DNA of 64,000 nucleotides from Coix lacryma-jobi var. lacryma-jobi (lineage: Eukaryota > Streptophyta > Magnoliopsida > Poales > Poaceae). Numbering within the stretch: position 1 is the stretch's first letter; every line of letters starts with the position of its first letter. The stretch spans positions 64,851,864-64,915,863 of the forward strand of contig CM019826.1 in assembly GCA_009763385.1 (NCBI GenBank), in the 5' to 3' direction. Under the pieces are notes generated by a model. It was not told where the DNA came from and searched no databases. It worked only from the letters and a program-made list of their open reading frames with translations. A program made the position numbers and the translations under genes. This document shows, one piece after another, positions 24,100-35,934 of the stretch.

Positions 24100-26098
24100 T
24101 GAAGGACCGAGAAGCTACCCGAAAGCGACCAGAGGGGGGGGGTGAATGGGAGCTTCAAAAATTTCCTTTCGGAAACTAGATGCCACTGTCCCAAGATCAA
24201 CCCCAAAAGCGAAACCTAGAGCTTGCTAATGTCCACGACCCTAGATGTAGGGTGGATGCTTCCTAGAAGCACAGCGGGACACTAGACAACCCTAGAAAGC
24301 CAACCCAAAAGACGGAACTCAAATCCGATCAAGAACGAACGAACCGCGAACGAAGACGCGCGAAACTGCAGCGACCGGACTCTGGCCTGCGTCCGGTCAG
24401 CAGGGACCGGACGCGTCCGGTCGTCAGAAAACAGCTCTGGGAGCTCTCTGTTCGCGACCGGACGCACGGAGCTCAAGCGTCCGGTCGTTCACTGAGCGTC
24501 CGGTCAGATGAGACAATGACACGGGAACAGTGCAAGCGTAGCGTCCGGTCGAAATGCAAACAGAGCGTCCGGTCGAGAGCGTCCGGTCAGTACGCAGAAA
24601 AGCTTGGCGCCGTGCTCAACGACCGGACTCTGAAAGCGTGCGTCCGGTCAGCCCGACAGAGCGTCCGGTCACCCCGCGACTGCACTGAAACTCCGGCGAT
24701 TCAATCCGATCTCCTCCGAATCAAGTGCTCTAGGCTTGGGATTCGATCTGAGGAGTCACAAGGAGGTTAGTGAGCTATCTCTAAGAGATCATGGCTCGAA
24801 CCTAACTCCAAATCGGTGAATCGAAGGAATTCGGGGGAAAGAAGAAAAAGAGACCCGAAACTAAAACTTGATCGATCTCCTAGACCGTGAGGTTAGAGAT
24901 GATTTCTTTCGGTGGAAAGAAGTGCCTCACGATCTAGAGCAACTCAGTTCAAACGGAATCGTGAAAGATGAACCGAGCACAAAGATCAAGCGACGGGAAA
25001 ACTCAAGGCACAAAGCAATCCGCGAAGAACATGATGAACATGAAATCAAAACGCGAATTGACACCAAGAGATGGGATCCAAGGTGAGGATACGGCCTCAC
25101 TTCCTCGAATCAACAGTACACAGAGTGGAGTCTCTCTGCGGATCTCAACTAGCTAAAGCAGGGGTGTGGGAGAGTGGAAACCCTAGGAAATGAAAGCTCT
25201 AACTGAGATTGAGATGGGGAGGAGGGTGTCTCCCCTAGACTACTTATACTAACCTAGCCTAAGTCTATTTCCTACTCTACCCCTCTCTACTCTAATTACA
25301 GAGCGGACCAGCCTAACCCTAAGGCTATTCTAGTCCACCCGCTGGTGGTAGGTAGATCCGACGGCCACGTCCGCACGGTCTTCCGCGTCGCCTCCACGCA
25401 ACCTTCAGATCGCCGCCACGTGCCGCCACCACTCTGCACCCCCGGTTTTGCGGCCCAAACCGGGAAACCAGCCTTTTCCATCAGCCCCCGGTTTTGAGGC
25501 CCAAACCGGGAAACCAGCCTCCAGCCTGAGTTTTGTGGCCAAACTCGGAAACTGTCCGCGCCCGAGTTTTGAGGCCCAAACTCGGAAACCGGCCCACGCC
25601 CAGGTTTTGAGGCTCAACCTGGAAACCGTCGCGCCCAGGTTTTGTGGCTCAACCTGGAAACCCAGCACCCAGGTTTTGAGGCCCAAACCTGGAAACCGTC
25701 CACCGTTGGTTTTTCCCGGGCTCTACCAACAAACCGGCGTCGTAGAAGGGATGCACCGCCTGTGCACCCCTTCCACCGACATGATCGCACTTCTCCGCTT
25801 GTCGCTGTCGCAGGCTGCCAGCCACCACAGCTGATCCTCCGGCCTCCAGTCCATCAGTCCAAGTCCACGTCCGCCCTTCACCGTCCGATACATCGGCATG
25901 GCACGTCCGCCGCACGGCACGCCCATCCTTCATCGCGCCCGGTCCGTCGGCACGACACGTCGCAACTTGACCTTCACCCGCCATCGACCACTGTCTCCGT
26001 GCTCGACACCTGCACAACACAAGCCAAAGAACATGCGCATCATCTCCGTTGACAATCACTCATCACACAGAGACTCGGCATACACCCATGTATCCGCA
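24100..26098 (-). repeat. Copia A 5' LTR, 1999 bp
   Basis: It is the same as 14338-16327 except for one substitution (T at about 25552 versus C) and eight length differences, in each of which this copy is longer. The palindrome GACCGGACGCGTCCGGTC is at 24405-24422. Confidence 0.95.
25239..25251 (-). promoter_or_regulatory. Likely TATA box of copia A 5' LTR
   Basis: The minus strand reads TTAGTATAAGTAG, a TATA-like element downstream (in transcription sense) of the TCGG/CCTGG repeat zone. The same box is in the 3' LTR near 15470-15482 and, as GCTATAAGTA, in copia B near 60731-60740, so it is conserved in the family. Confidence 0.5.
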
Positions 26099-26103
26099 CG
26101 GCA

Positions 26104-29100
26104 GCGACAGAAGATGTGGCAGCTGATGTTGATGCTCTTGGTGATGCCATTCGTGATGCACAAAGAGAATGTGAAAGTGACAAGGAGAAGGTCAAGTTCA
26201 AGCGCATGCTAGAGGATCATAGGAAATTGCTATATCCCACTGCTGAAGATGGCCAAAAAAAGCTGGGTACTGCACTGGAACTGCTGCAATGGAAGGCAAA
26301 GAATGGTACATCCGACAAGGCATTTGGGCAGTTATTGAAGATAATAAAAAAGATGCTTCCGAAAGCGAATCAATTGTCCACCACTACGTACGAAGCAAAA
26401 CATGTCGTCTGCCCTTTGGGATTAGAAATCCAGCAGATACACGCATGTCCTAATGACTGCATCCTGTACCGTGGGGAGGAATACGAGAATTTGGATGCAT
26501 GCTCGGTATGTGAAGCATCACGGTATAAGATAAGGCGAGATGATCCTGGCGACGTAGAGGGTGAAGAACGTCCAAGCAGGAAGAAAATCCCTGCCAAGGT
26601 TATGTGGTATGCTCCTATAATACCACGCTTGAAACGTTTGTTCAGAAATAAGGACAATGCAAAGTTGTTGCGGTGGCATAAAGAAGACCGTAAGGTAGAC
26701 AATATGCTGAGGCACCCAGCTGATGGATCCCAGTGGAGAGCGATAGACAGAGAATTCCCAGAGTTTGCAGATGAGGCTAGAAACTTTAGGTTCGCTTTAA
26801 GTACAGATGGTTTTAATCCTTTTGGGGAGCAAAGCAGTAGTCATAGCACTTGGCCAGTTACTCTATGTATCTACAACCTTCCTCCGTGGTTATGCATGAA
26901 GCGGAAGTTCATTATGATGTCGTTGCTCATCCAAGGGCCGAAGCAACCTGGCAACGACATCGATGTCTACCTGAGGCCATTAGTTGAGGAACTTCTACTT
27001 CTATGGAGCAAACCAGGCATACGCGTGTGGGATGAGTACAAACAGGAACACTTTGACCTGCGAGCATTATTGTTCGTAACAATCAATGATTGACCGGCTC
27101 TAAGTAATCTTTTAGGCCAGACAAACAAGGGATATAATGCATGCACACACTGTTTCGAAGACCTTGATAGTTTATTTTTGAAAAAGTGTCGGAAGGTCGT
27201 GTATGTTGGGCACCGTCGGTTTCTTCCCATGGGCCACCCAGTAAGGAAGAAAGGCAAACATTTTAAAGGTAAGGCAGACCACCAAACCAAGCCTCGTAAC
27301 CGAACCAGAGATGATATACTCGAAATGGTGAAGGATACGAAAGTAGTATTTGGAAAGGGACGAGCAGCGAACCTGTTCCCAAAGACACTTCAGGACACGC
27401 ACCCATGTGGAAGAAGAAGTCCATATTCTGGGAGCTACCCTACTGGCATGTCCTAGAGGTCCGCCATGCGATCGACGTGATGCACCTGACAAAGAACCTT
27501 TGTGTGAACCTGCTTGGATTCATGGGTGTCTACGGAAAGCCTAAGGATTCACTTGAAGCACGACAGGACTTGCAGCGCATGAAAGAACGAGACAACTTGC
27601 ATCCGGAGAAGACAGATGACGGGCGCTAGTACTTAAGCCCTGCTAGCTACACTCTTAGTAGAGAAGAAAAGGAAAGCATGTTTGAATGCCTCAATAGCAT
27701 CAAGGTCCCATCTGGATTCTCCTCCAATATAAAGAGAATAATTAATGTGACAGAGAAGAAGTTCCAAAACTTGAAGTCCCATGACTGCCATGTGCTTATG
27801 ACCCAATTGCTTCCTGTTGCTCTAAGAGGAATTCTACCTCCACATGTACGTCTAGCCACCGTGAAGCTATGTGCATTTCTCAATTCAATTTCACAAAAGG
27901 CAATCAATCTAGAGGAACTTTCTACTTTGCAGAATGATGTCGTTCAATGTCTCGTCAGCTTTGAGTTGGTGTTCCCTCCATCCTTCTTTGATACCATGAC
28001 ACACCTCCTAGTTCACCAGGTCAAGGAGATCATTATTCTCGGTCCTGTGTTCCTACACACCATGTTCCCATTCGAGAGGTTCATGAGTGTCCTGAAAAAA
28101 TATGTTCAAAACCGTTCTCGGCCTGAAGGAAGCATCGCCCAGGGCTACGGAACAGAGGAGGTCATAGAGTTTTGTGTGGACTTTATTCCAGACCTTGACC
28201 CGATTGGCGTTCCTGAACCGCGACACGAGGGCAGACTCAGTGGCAAGGGAACACTAGGGAAGAAAATATATATCGGTACAGGAGACGATTACTTCGATAA
28301 AGCACACTACACAGTTCTACATAACTCCTCATTGGTCGATCCATATATCGAGGTACATAAGGATTTCCTTCGATCCAAGTGGCCCGGGAAGAGTGAATCT
28401 TGGATTACACGTCAGCACATGCAAACCTTCGGGGATTGGTTGCGAAAACAATGTCAGGGTGATGACAACATAAATGAGCAGCTTTATTTGTTGGCCAGAC
28501 AACCATCGTGACATATCAGCACGTACAAAGGGTACGAGATCAATGGGAATACATTTTACACAGTAGCCCAAGACGGAAGGAGCACCAACCAAAACAGTGG
28601 TGTACGCGTGGATGCCACGGATCCAAATGGGAACAAACAAACATATTATGGCCGCATACATGACATATGGGAACTAGACTACGCACCTAATTTTAAAGTC
28701 CCTTTGTTCCGGTGTAAATGGGTCAAGATGACCGGTACCGGAGGTGGGGTAACAGTCGACAAGGAGTATGGGATGACATCAGTGGACCTCAACAATATTG
28801 GGTACAAAGATGAACCATTTGTCCTTGCCGCGGATGTGAGTCAGGTGTTCTATGTGAAAGACATGTCTACAAACCAAAAAGAGGAAAAAATGATAACAAC
28901 TCGATCGTCAACGAGCCAAAGCGCCATATAGTTCTTTCAGGGAAAAGAAACATTGTCGGAACTGAGGACAAGTCAGACATGTCAGGTGATTATGAAAGAG
29001 ATGATCGAATTCCGCCATTCAAAGTGAACAAAGACCCAAGCATTTTGTTAAACAATTAGGAAACTCCATGGTTAAGGAATGATCATAACCAAGGGACATA

Positions 29101-29134
29101 TGTCAAGAGGAGGTTCGCAGTTGTGCCCGCTTAA
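26104..29134 (+). pseudogene. TNP2-like transposase, 3' part, CACTA-1
   Basis: It continues the frame broken at 14337. It carries the Transposase_21 (TNP2) region: RHPADGSQWRAIDREFPEF, NPFGEQSSSHSTWPVTL, YNLPPWLCMKRKFIMM and QPGNDIDVYLRPLVEELLLL. It then has the MWKKKSIFWELPYWHVLEVR block and a DUF4218-like region (PPHVRLATVKLCAFLNSISQ, MFPFERFMSVLKKYVQNRSR). Disruptions relative to CACTA-2 are TGA at 27091-27093 (Trp in CACTA-2), a 1-nt loss near 27360, TAG at 27627-27629, TGA at 28509-28511 (Trp in CACTA-2), a frameshift near 28885 and TAG near 29057. The final stop is TAA 29132-29134. It would have cut and joined the element ends; it is inactive here. Confidence 0.95.
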
Positions 29135-29811
29135 TAGTGGGTTGTAAAGATATTATGTAATAATTAATTAATTAAGACTTCATTTATTTGATAACGGATT
29201 TATATATATATTTAGTAGTAGTGATCATTGATTGTGTGCTCCTCTAGATGTGAATCATCAAAATACATATAAGAAGATACTAAAATATAACATTTTCTTC
29301 TGTAAACTAAAGCAAAAAGAATCTCATACTAATTTTTAAAAGAAAGTATATCAAATATTTAATTTTCTGTTCAATTAGAAAGATTTAAGATATATTTAAA
29401 AAGAAAAGTAAATTTAAAAATCTAAAACTACTGCATCTGTCGCGTAGAACGAAATTGGACAATGATTTTTTAGTTTATAAACAAAAGATTAACGTCCAAA
29501 TGATGTGAAAATAAATTTTTTATTGAAAGCCAACAAATTTTTAAATTTAAATTGAACATTATATTTTTGCATTAACAAAATATGAATGGTTATTTACATT
29601 TATATTCGTTATTATAAAAAAGAAAAGAATTTATGCTACAAAATTTTCTACTATACAATAAGGTCAAAAGAAATATAACTGTTATTTTAAAGTAATTTTA
29701 TGCCTACCGTTCAATTTACTATGCAATTAACAAGAATTACAATATATTTATATAGTGAAAACTCAATACAAAACCCAAAATACTGAAAATCCAAAACTGT
29801 GGCGGGAAGGA
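29135..29811 (+). other. CACTA-1 intergenic AT-rich spacer
   Basis: No gene. It is homologous to 43762-44455 of CACTA-2 (for example, both carry AACATTATATTTTTGCATT and AATTTATG.TACAAAATTTTCTAC). Confidence 0.8.
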
Positions 29812-30000
29812 CCGTTTAGTCCTGGGCCGTCTTACACACCGGGACTAAAGACCCCTTTAGTCCCGGTGCGTAAGCCCGCCCGCGACTAAAGGTCCAACCC
29901 TTTAGTCCCGGGGCGTATTACGCACCGGGACTAAATGGTCTTTAGTCCCGGTGCGTAATACGGCCCGGGACTAAAGGCCCTCCCGGGTATATAGGGCACA
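29812..30000 (+). promoter_or_regulatory. CACTA-1 internal repeat cluster and TATA of second gene
   Basis: About eight alternating CTTTAGTCCCGG and CCGGGACTAAA units, like those at the element ends, lie here in the middle of the element. They are followed at once by CGGGTATATAGGGCAC (TATA-like, 29984-30000). CACTA-2 has the same arrangement at 44459-44720. A GC-rich, CT-rich leader follows (30001-30265), whose open frames differ between the two elements and are not called as genes. Confidence 0.7.
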
Positions 30001-30266
30001 ATGCCCTCTAATCTTCCCCAGATCGACGCAGTTGCGCCGCCGCCTCCGTCTGTCGAGCACCTCCGCGCCGTCGTCGAGCTCGTCAAGAGCCGGCCTCCGT
30101 CCTCGTCGCCGTCGAGCCTCCCTCCACGCCGGCTAGGCGCGCCCTCGGCCTCCCTTTTCCTCGCCCTCGTCCTCCTCGCCGTCGTGTGTCCCCGCCGGCA
30201 GTACTCGTCCTCGCCGCCGTCGAGCACCTCCGCGCCGTCGTCGAGCTCGTCCTCCGCCGCCATCGA

Positions 30267-30350
30267 GCAGATGTGCGTGGTGTGCGTGTGTGCGTGGTGT
30301 GCGTGTGTGTGCAGTGTGTGCGTGATGTGTGTGCAGTGTGAGAGTGAGTG
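30267..30350 (+). repeat. GT-rich microsatellite
   Basis: Degenerate TGTGTGCG repeats. CACTA-2 has a similar tract at 45145-45262 in the same place between the two genes. Confidence 0.8.
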
Positions 30351-30365
30351 TAAAAAAAAGAAATG

Positions 30366-30650
30366 AAAAGTTAAATAGAAAATAATATATATAGAAAAAA
30401 GAAAATTGATATATATATATAGAAAATAAATATATATATTTAGAAAAAGAAAGTGATATATATAAAATGAATATAAATAGATATATATATATTTATAGAT
30501 AATGAATATGAGAATATGATCATATTCATTATCTATAAATATGTATATCTATTTATATCCATTTCTTTTTCTACATATATATATATTTATTATCTATATA
30601 TATATATCAATTTTCCTTTTTCTATATATATTATTTTCTATTTAACTTTT
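30366..30650. repeat. AT-rich inverted repeat (foldback)
   Basis: The left arm, about 30366-30510 (starting AAAAGTTAAATAGAAAATAA), is matched in inverse by 30521-30650 (ending TTATTTTCTATTTAACTTTT). The centre is GAATATGATCATATTC. Arms are about 130-145 bp with small indels. It is absent from the same place in CACTA-2 and so arose or inserted after the two elements split. Confidence 0.8.
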
Positions 30651-30673
30651 TATTTTTTATAGAAATAGATATA

Positions 30674-30820
30674 CTACTCCGTATCGCAAATAGAAGTCGT
30701 TTAGGACAGCGACACGGTCTTCATAGCATAACTTTGACCACTTGTTTCTTTTAAAATATTTGTTGTAAAGTGGTGTATATATATTTCCTAAAACTACTTC
30801 TAATTAGGATACGGAGGGAG
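30674..30820. mobile_element. Stowaway MITE
   Basis: Termini are CTACTCCGTATCGCAAATAG and GATACGGAGGGAG, flanked by TA on both sides (30672-30673, 30821-30822). Length is 147 bp. CTCCCTCCGT ends with TA duplication define Stowaway (Tc1/mariner-type MITE). Confidence 0.9.
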
Positions 30821-30822
30821 TA

Positions 30823-31283
30823 TACAGATAATGAATATGAATAGATATATTTATAGAAAAAGGAAAATCATATATATGTTTTTTAACCTAACAAATATAT
30901 TTTTACACATGTAGATAAAAAGTGACAGGTCGCGTCGACCTGTAGTCCTGGTGACCGCTCCACCGACCTCGCCGCCATCCACTATCATCTGCACCGTCGT
31001 CTTCCTCGCTGCTGTCCGCCGTCGTCGTTCTCGTCCACGGTGTGTAAATCACGTGACAAGGATATATTTAAACATGTATTTATTACTCTTAGAAATATGT
31101 GTTCATAGAAAATCATGTGTCATGTTGGAATGCCATAGAAAATCACTTGGATATGTTTAAACATGTATTTACACTTAGAAATATTTTGACAGATATGCTT
31201 CTTCATGTTATTTTTAATGTTGAATTGCCTCTTTACGAATATATGTTATTTTTAATGTTGGCTATTACATGTCACCTAAAACT
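30823..31283 (+). other. CACTA-1 spacer before telomere-like array
   Basis: No gene. It shares TTTTTACACATGTAGATAAA and the following GTCGCGT...GACC segment with CACTA-2 at about 45315-45375, and ATATGTTATTTTTAATGTTG with 45719-45738. These anchor the array as the same site in both elements. Confidence 0.75.
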
Positions 31284-31423
31284 CGAAACCCTAAACCCTA
31301 AACCCCAAACCCTAAACCCTAAACCCCTGAACCCCTAAACCCCGAAACCCTAAACTCCCCAAAATCCTAAACCCCTAAACTCCAAACCCTAAACCCTAAA
31401 CCCATAAACCCTAAACCCCTAGT
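31284..31423 (+). repeat. Telomere-like heptamer array in CACTA-1
   Basis: About 140 bp of CCCTAAA units and variants (CCCCTAAA, CCCCGAAA, CTCCAAA). It is interstitial, lying about 80 bases before the start codon of the second gene. CACTA-2 has a longer array (45744-46322) at the same site. Confidence 0.9.
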
Positions 31424-31505
31424 TTTCGATTTTGGTTTCACATACATGTATAAAGCTCCTCTAAGTGTTCGATCATATTGTATATATATTTTAATATTCG
31501 CAGAA

Positions 31506-34500
31506 ATGGCCGACCCAAATGAGAACATGGAGGACGAAATGATGAATATCATCGCCGGCGGCGATGACAGGAGTCAATACTTATTGAATTACGAAGACAT
31601 GACCATGCATGATGAAAATCCCCCTGAACAACAAGTTGAGATGGAAGAAGGCAATACAGGCGAGGTATATATACAATATGTCATGTTAGGGTTTACATTT
31701 ACTTTATTACTTGATTAGGTTTTATTTCAACTTGTATTAGGGTTTCATATTCGTGTCTTTACCTATATGTAGCCCTCTAGATCGACGTCTGCGACGGGGC
31801 AGAGCAGACCAAAACAAGGACCGAAGAGGTCGTTGAAGGGCCGTCATGTAATCTCCGAATTCGATATGGCTACAGGCCAACCACTAGGACCCCATGCACA
31901 GAAATATGTCTTTCACTGTGGGTTCCTTGTGAGAGATCGGATTCCGATAAGTGCCCATGAATGGAAAGAGAGGCGAAGTGCTCCCGAGATCAGTTATGTC
32001 TCCATTCTTGACAAGCAGCTAGTCTGGGATGACATCCAAGCTCATTTCTCGTTCGACACGGATGATGAGGAGCTGCTGAGGCGAATTTGGGAGTGGACAA
32101 TGAAGAAGATGGCCACACTTTTTTAGGACTGGAAGAAGAAATTGTACCACAAGTTTGTGCTGAAGAACGAGACGCCAAATTTCAACTCTAAGGCGTATGT
32201 CAAGATAAGGGCCGATTGGGATGAATTTGTACAGTACAAAAGATCACAAGAGAGCGAGGCCCGGGTCAGAGTAAACAAACAGAATGCAGCTTAGAAGAAA
32301 TACCACCATCATTTAGGATCAGGTGGCTATAAGACTGCTCTTCCAAAGTGGGACAGACAGGAACAGGAGATGCTTGCCAGGGGTAGTCCCGGAGACAATA
32401 AGAAGAAATTGGAGTGAACGGTCCAGGAATTGGTTCTACGCTCATGGGGGAACCATAAACCCTGATGACGGGGAGCTTGATTGGGGCCCGGAAATTTCAA
32501 GAGCAGCACAGAGGCTAGTTCAAGCACGAAGTGTGGTGTTGGCTGGCGAGTTCAAGCCCAACAGAGAGAAGGATGAACTCATGTACGCGCTGGAGAATCC
32601 TGAGCACGGTGGGCGTACGAGAGGCTTTGGGGCCGTTTCGTGGCTGCATTCCTTTGAAGCGGATCGAGAAAGTTACAGAAGCCGCCAGAGAAAGAAGGAC
32701 GAGGAGGCAGAGCGGATCTACAAGTTGGAGGAGTATGTTCTGCAAACACAAGAGCGTGACAAATCTCGTGAAGAATGGATGCAGGAGGAAATCAAAAGGC
32801 AAGTGCAAGCAGCACTTAGTCGAATGACGAGATGGCAAGGTACATCATCACAACAGCCACAAGCGAACATTAGCCCCCCAGGTCAGATGAAAAGCAGCTG
32901 CGCCTCCACGGAAGTACCAACCATTCAAGATGACTCCAAGCTACGCTTCCCCATGGATGACGTTAAAGAACCTTTTACTACTTGTGAGCTGCACATTCCA
33001 GATGGAAATGCCACGAAAAAGGTGGCTGTCGGTGTTGTAAACCCTATTAAACGCACAAGAACATCAAGAATCCATGGTCAACCAGTGATAGCCGGATACG
33101 CTAGCGTCTCGGTGGATAGGGTTGAGACAGGTTGTGGCAGTGTGGCACTGGAAATCGAAGGGGGAGATGGGGAGAAGACTTTAGGTGAAGAGGAGAAGAC
33201 ATTTATTTGCTGGCGCAAGCGCTTCATTATTATTCCTGGAGTGTCACCGCCGCAACCTTCTCCTACTGATCAAGATCCTCACCATAGGTAGTGTGCGCGT
33301 GAACGAGAAACAATTTTTATTACACTAACTTCCTATATGTATATATTAGTTTGATGCCCACATCATTCGTTGTTTTGCGTAGCAGGAACTATAGTCCAGT
33401 TCGTCATTATTCCCCAGCGCATCAGAGTGCTGCGGGCGATGACGATGTGTTGGAGGACACGGCTTCAACCCCATCTCCTGCACAAAGATCTCCACCGCGG
33501 GCTCCAACACCGCCACCGGCCCCACCATCTCCTCCACCGCGGGCTCCAACGCCACAACCTCCACCGTGGGCTCCAACACCCCCACCGGGCCCACCATCTC
33601 CTCCACCGCGGGCTCCAACGCCACAACCTCCATCGCGGGCTCCAACACCGCCGCCTCCACTGCGCGGCCCTAAGAAGCGGTCCGCCGCCACAGAACCAAA
33701 GGCCCCACCTCCAAAGAAGAAGGCTCCTGCATCAGGAAAAAAAGCCCAGGAGAAATTAGCTTATGAAAAGACTGATGAGGAGTTAGAAATTACGGTGAAA
33801 AAAGATGTGCGGAATTTTTTAGATGAATATGAGGCCGCTGCTAAAGCGAAGAGGAACCCGAAGAAGCCTTACCTCTTTTTAAACCCACATGAGTTAAGGA
33901 AAAGGGTGGACCAACATGGTATCAAGATGCGTGAAGCCCGAAAGGCTCCGCGAAAATCAGACTACGAACGCTCTCTAATCAAGTCTGCAAAAGAACAACA
34001 ATCCAGGAAGAAGAAATTGGGAAAGGGTGTTCCACAGCTCAGGGAAACATCAAGACCTTTGTCCCCGTTATTTGTGCAAAATCAGTATGGTTCAAACATG
34101 GGCAGAGTACAGAGGAAATCTGGAGAGACCAGTAGTTTGTCTGAGATGGACTCAATGGAAATTTTTTTCATTGACAGCGGTCTCCCGTACGACACGATTG
34201 CCAATATTGTTGCTGGGCTGGAGTTTCCACGAGCGGAAGTAGTTGATGAATGGAGGAGAAATTTTGCACCGGACATGAGTCTAATGAACCCCAATCACTT
34301 ATATGTACTTGGTACACAGATGTTTGCAATCAACAAATGGTGCATGGAGGCTTCTAAAGATGGTGATGTCAATTGGATTTCTGTTCGAATTCGGAACCAT
34401 CACTACTTCTGTGGCGATGACATAATATTAGTCCAGATGGAGGAATTACACCAGCTATGTCATATGGACGCACTGGACAAATCGCTCCTTAACTGCTATT

Positions 34501-35618
34501 GTTTGTAAGTGTTTCTTTTATAGTTTTCATTGAACTCTCTAGTATGTGTATATAGTACGTAGTATCGACTCGACTCGATATTTTGCAGGTATAAGATGAC
34601 TCAGCTCAGAGATAATCATGACAATTCTGTTAGGTTTGTTGATCCATATGTTGTTTTCAAGGCTCCAAACCCTTCAGCGACTTGGAGCGATGAGTCGTGT
34701 GCGAATCTCATGAGGTTCTTCGTGAACCAAAAAGATAGAGAAAGAATTCTCTTCCCATATAACTTTAAGTGCGTGAGACATATATATATATAGTTAATAA
34801 TAAGTATGTGCACATTTTATTTTACTTAACCCTAATAATATATATATATATATATATATGAATCATGTGTATGAACAGCTATCACTGGATACTGATGGTC
34901 ATCGATCTCAAACACAGCAATGTGTTAATCTATGACTCGTTGAGCAAACCGCAAGAAGATTACCAAGATATGATAGACATCCTCTAAAGGTAATTTTTTG
35001 ATCCCTAGCTTGCATGCTTAAAGTATAGACTAAGCTTGTATATATGTATACTAATTAAATAATGATCCAACTATTAATGTTTCATTCACCGGATTAGGGT
35101 TTGGGAAAAATTCATTGCTCGGGAACATATGAGTCAGTGTAAGGCCCCACTTATAATAAAGCCACGACTACTAGTAAGTTTACACCTTCGTCAATGTACG
35201 TGTATCTTTATTATATCATGCCATATATCATATCTTTATTATGAGATGAATCTTTTCATTCTACAGTAGACTTTAAGACAAAAACAGGGTACCAACTTAT
35301 GCGGATTCTATGTTTACGAGTACATAATGATAGAATCAAATAGAATTACTGAAGAAATCATCAAAGTATGTAACATGTTTCTTTTTATTTTTTTATAGAC
35401 TTAATATTGATAATATAGATATAACTAATCTTCTTTAATTCCAATTGAAGACTGACTGGTTGAAGCAAAAAGTGATGCTACCAGGCCAATTGAAAGCAAT
35501 ACAAGAGACAATAGCAGGATTTCTTCGGGAACAAGTCATAAATTCAAACGGCGAGTTCTACTATAATACGAACGAGTCGTTGATTCCAAACAATGATGAC
35601 CATTTGTATGCCCTGTAG
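31506..35618 (+). pseudogene. TnpA-like / Ulp1 protease fusion gene of CACTA-1, decayed
   Basis: It can be aligned exon by exon with the gene at 46377. Exons: 31506-31664, 31773-33287, 33383-34504, 34589-34768, 34879-34989, 35098-35173, 35267-35365 and 35451-35618, all with GT...AG borders. Exon 2 is Ptta/En/Spm (Transposase_24)-like: HHLGSGGYKTALPKW, GGRTRGFGAVSWLHSF. Exon 3 has a Pro-rich linker (SPPPRAPTPQPP) and is fully open. Exons 4-8 form the Ulp1/C48 peptidase: YHWILMVIDL (His), LIYDSL (Asp) and QGTNLCGFYVYEY (Gln, Cys). Breaks are TAG 32124-32126, TAG 32292-32294, a frameshift near 32390, TAA 34985-34987 and TAG 35267-35269 (Trp in CACTA-2). Confidence 0.9.
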
Positions 35619-35934
35619 ATCTTTAGATGGAGTATAACTTGTAATAGGTTTACAGTATTAACTTTGGAGTACAACTTGTGTAGATAGATATTTGGACAAC
35701 TCCTATATGTATATTGCTTCTAATTTTATGTACATATATTTATATATATATATATATGTAGTTTTATAGTTCAATTATATATGCATGTAATAAGCTTATT
35801 GTGTTATGCTGCTAATATATATAAATTATATATATTAGCAGCAAAGAATATATATTGCATAACCTATTAAATAAATAAACAAAACTAAAAGCAAAACTGA
35901 AATGAAAATAAAAAGAAAAAATCAGGGGACCATT
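35619..35934 (+). other. CACTA-1 3' untranslated AT-rich stretch
   Basis: No gene. TA-rich with a short TATATTAGCAG inverted pair around 35810-35845. It corresponds to 50424-50750 in CACTA-2. Confidence 0.7.

Larger units (their letters stand above)
14338..26098 (-). mobile_element. Sirevirus-like Ty1/copia element A, full length, inserted in CACTA-1 transposase
   Basis: LTRs at 14338-16327 (3') and 24100-26098 (5') flank a minus-strand gag-pol. The 5-bp target duplication CGGCA is at 14333-14337 and 26099-26103. The primer site is at 24086-24097 and the polypurine tract at about 16328-16338. Domain order on the minus strand is gag, protease, integrase, RT, RNase H, i.e. Ty1/copia order. RNase H wording (ERKSTSGTCQFIGSSLVSW, GVCFPF end), several CCCCCT tracts in 16328-18000 and CCGGAC palindromes in the LTR fit the Sirevirus (Maximus/SIRE) lineage. 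The LTRs differ by one substitution and eight length changes, so insertion was very recent. Confidence 0.96.

Noticed and set aside
30001..30366. Protein-coding gene in the GC/CT-rich leader of CACTA-1 (and 44698-45167 in CACTA-2)
   Set aside because: Long frames on both strands come from CCG/CTC-biased sequence. They are not conserved between the two elements and hold no domain; most likely 5' leader.
31284..31423. CRISPR-like array
   Set aside because: Heptamer telomere-type repeats without unique spacers, in a eukaryotic transposon.
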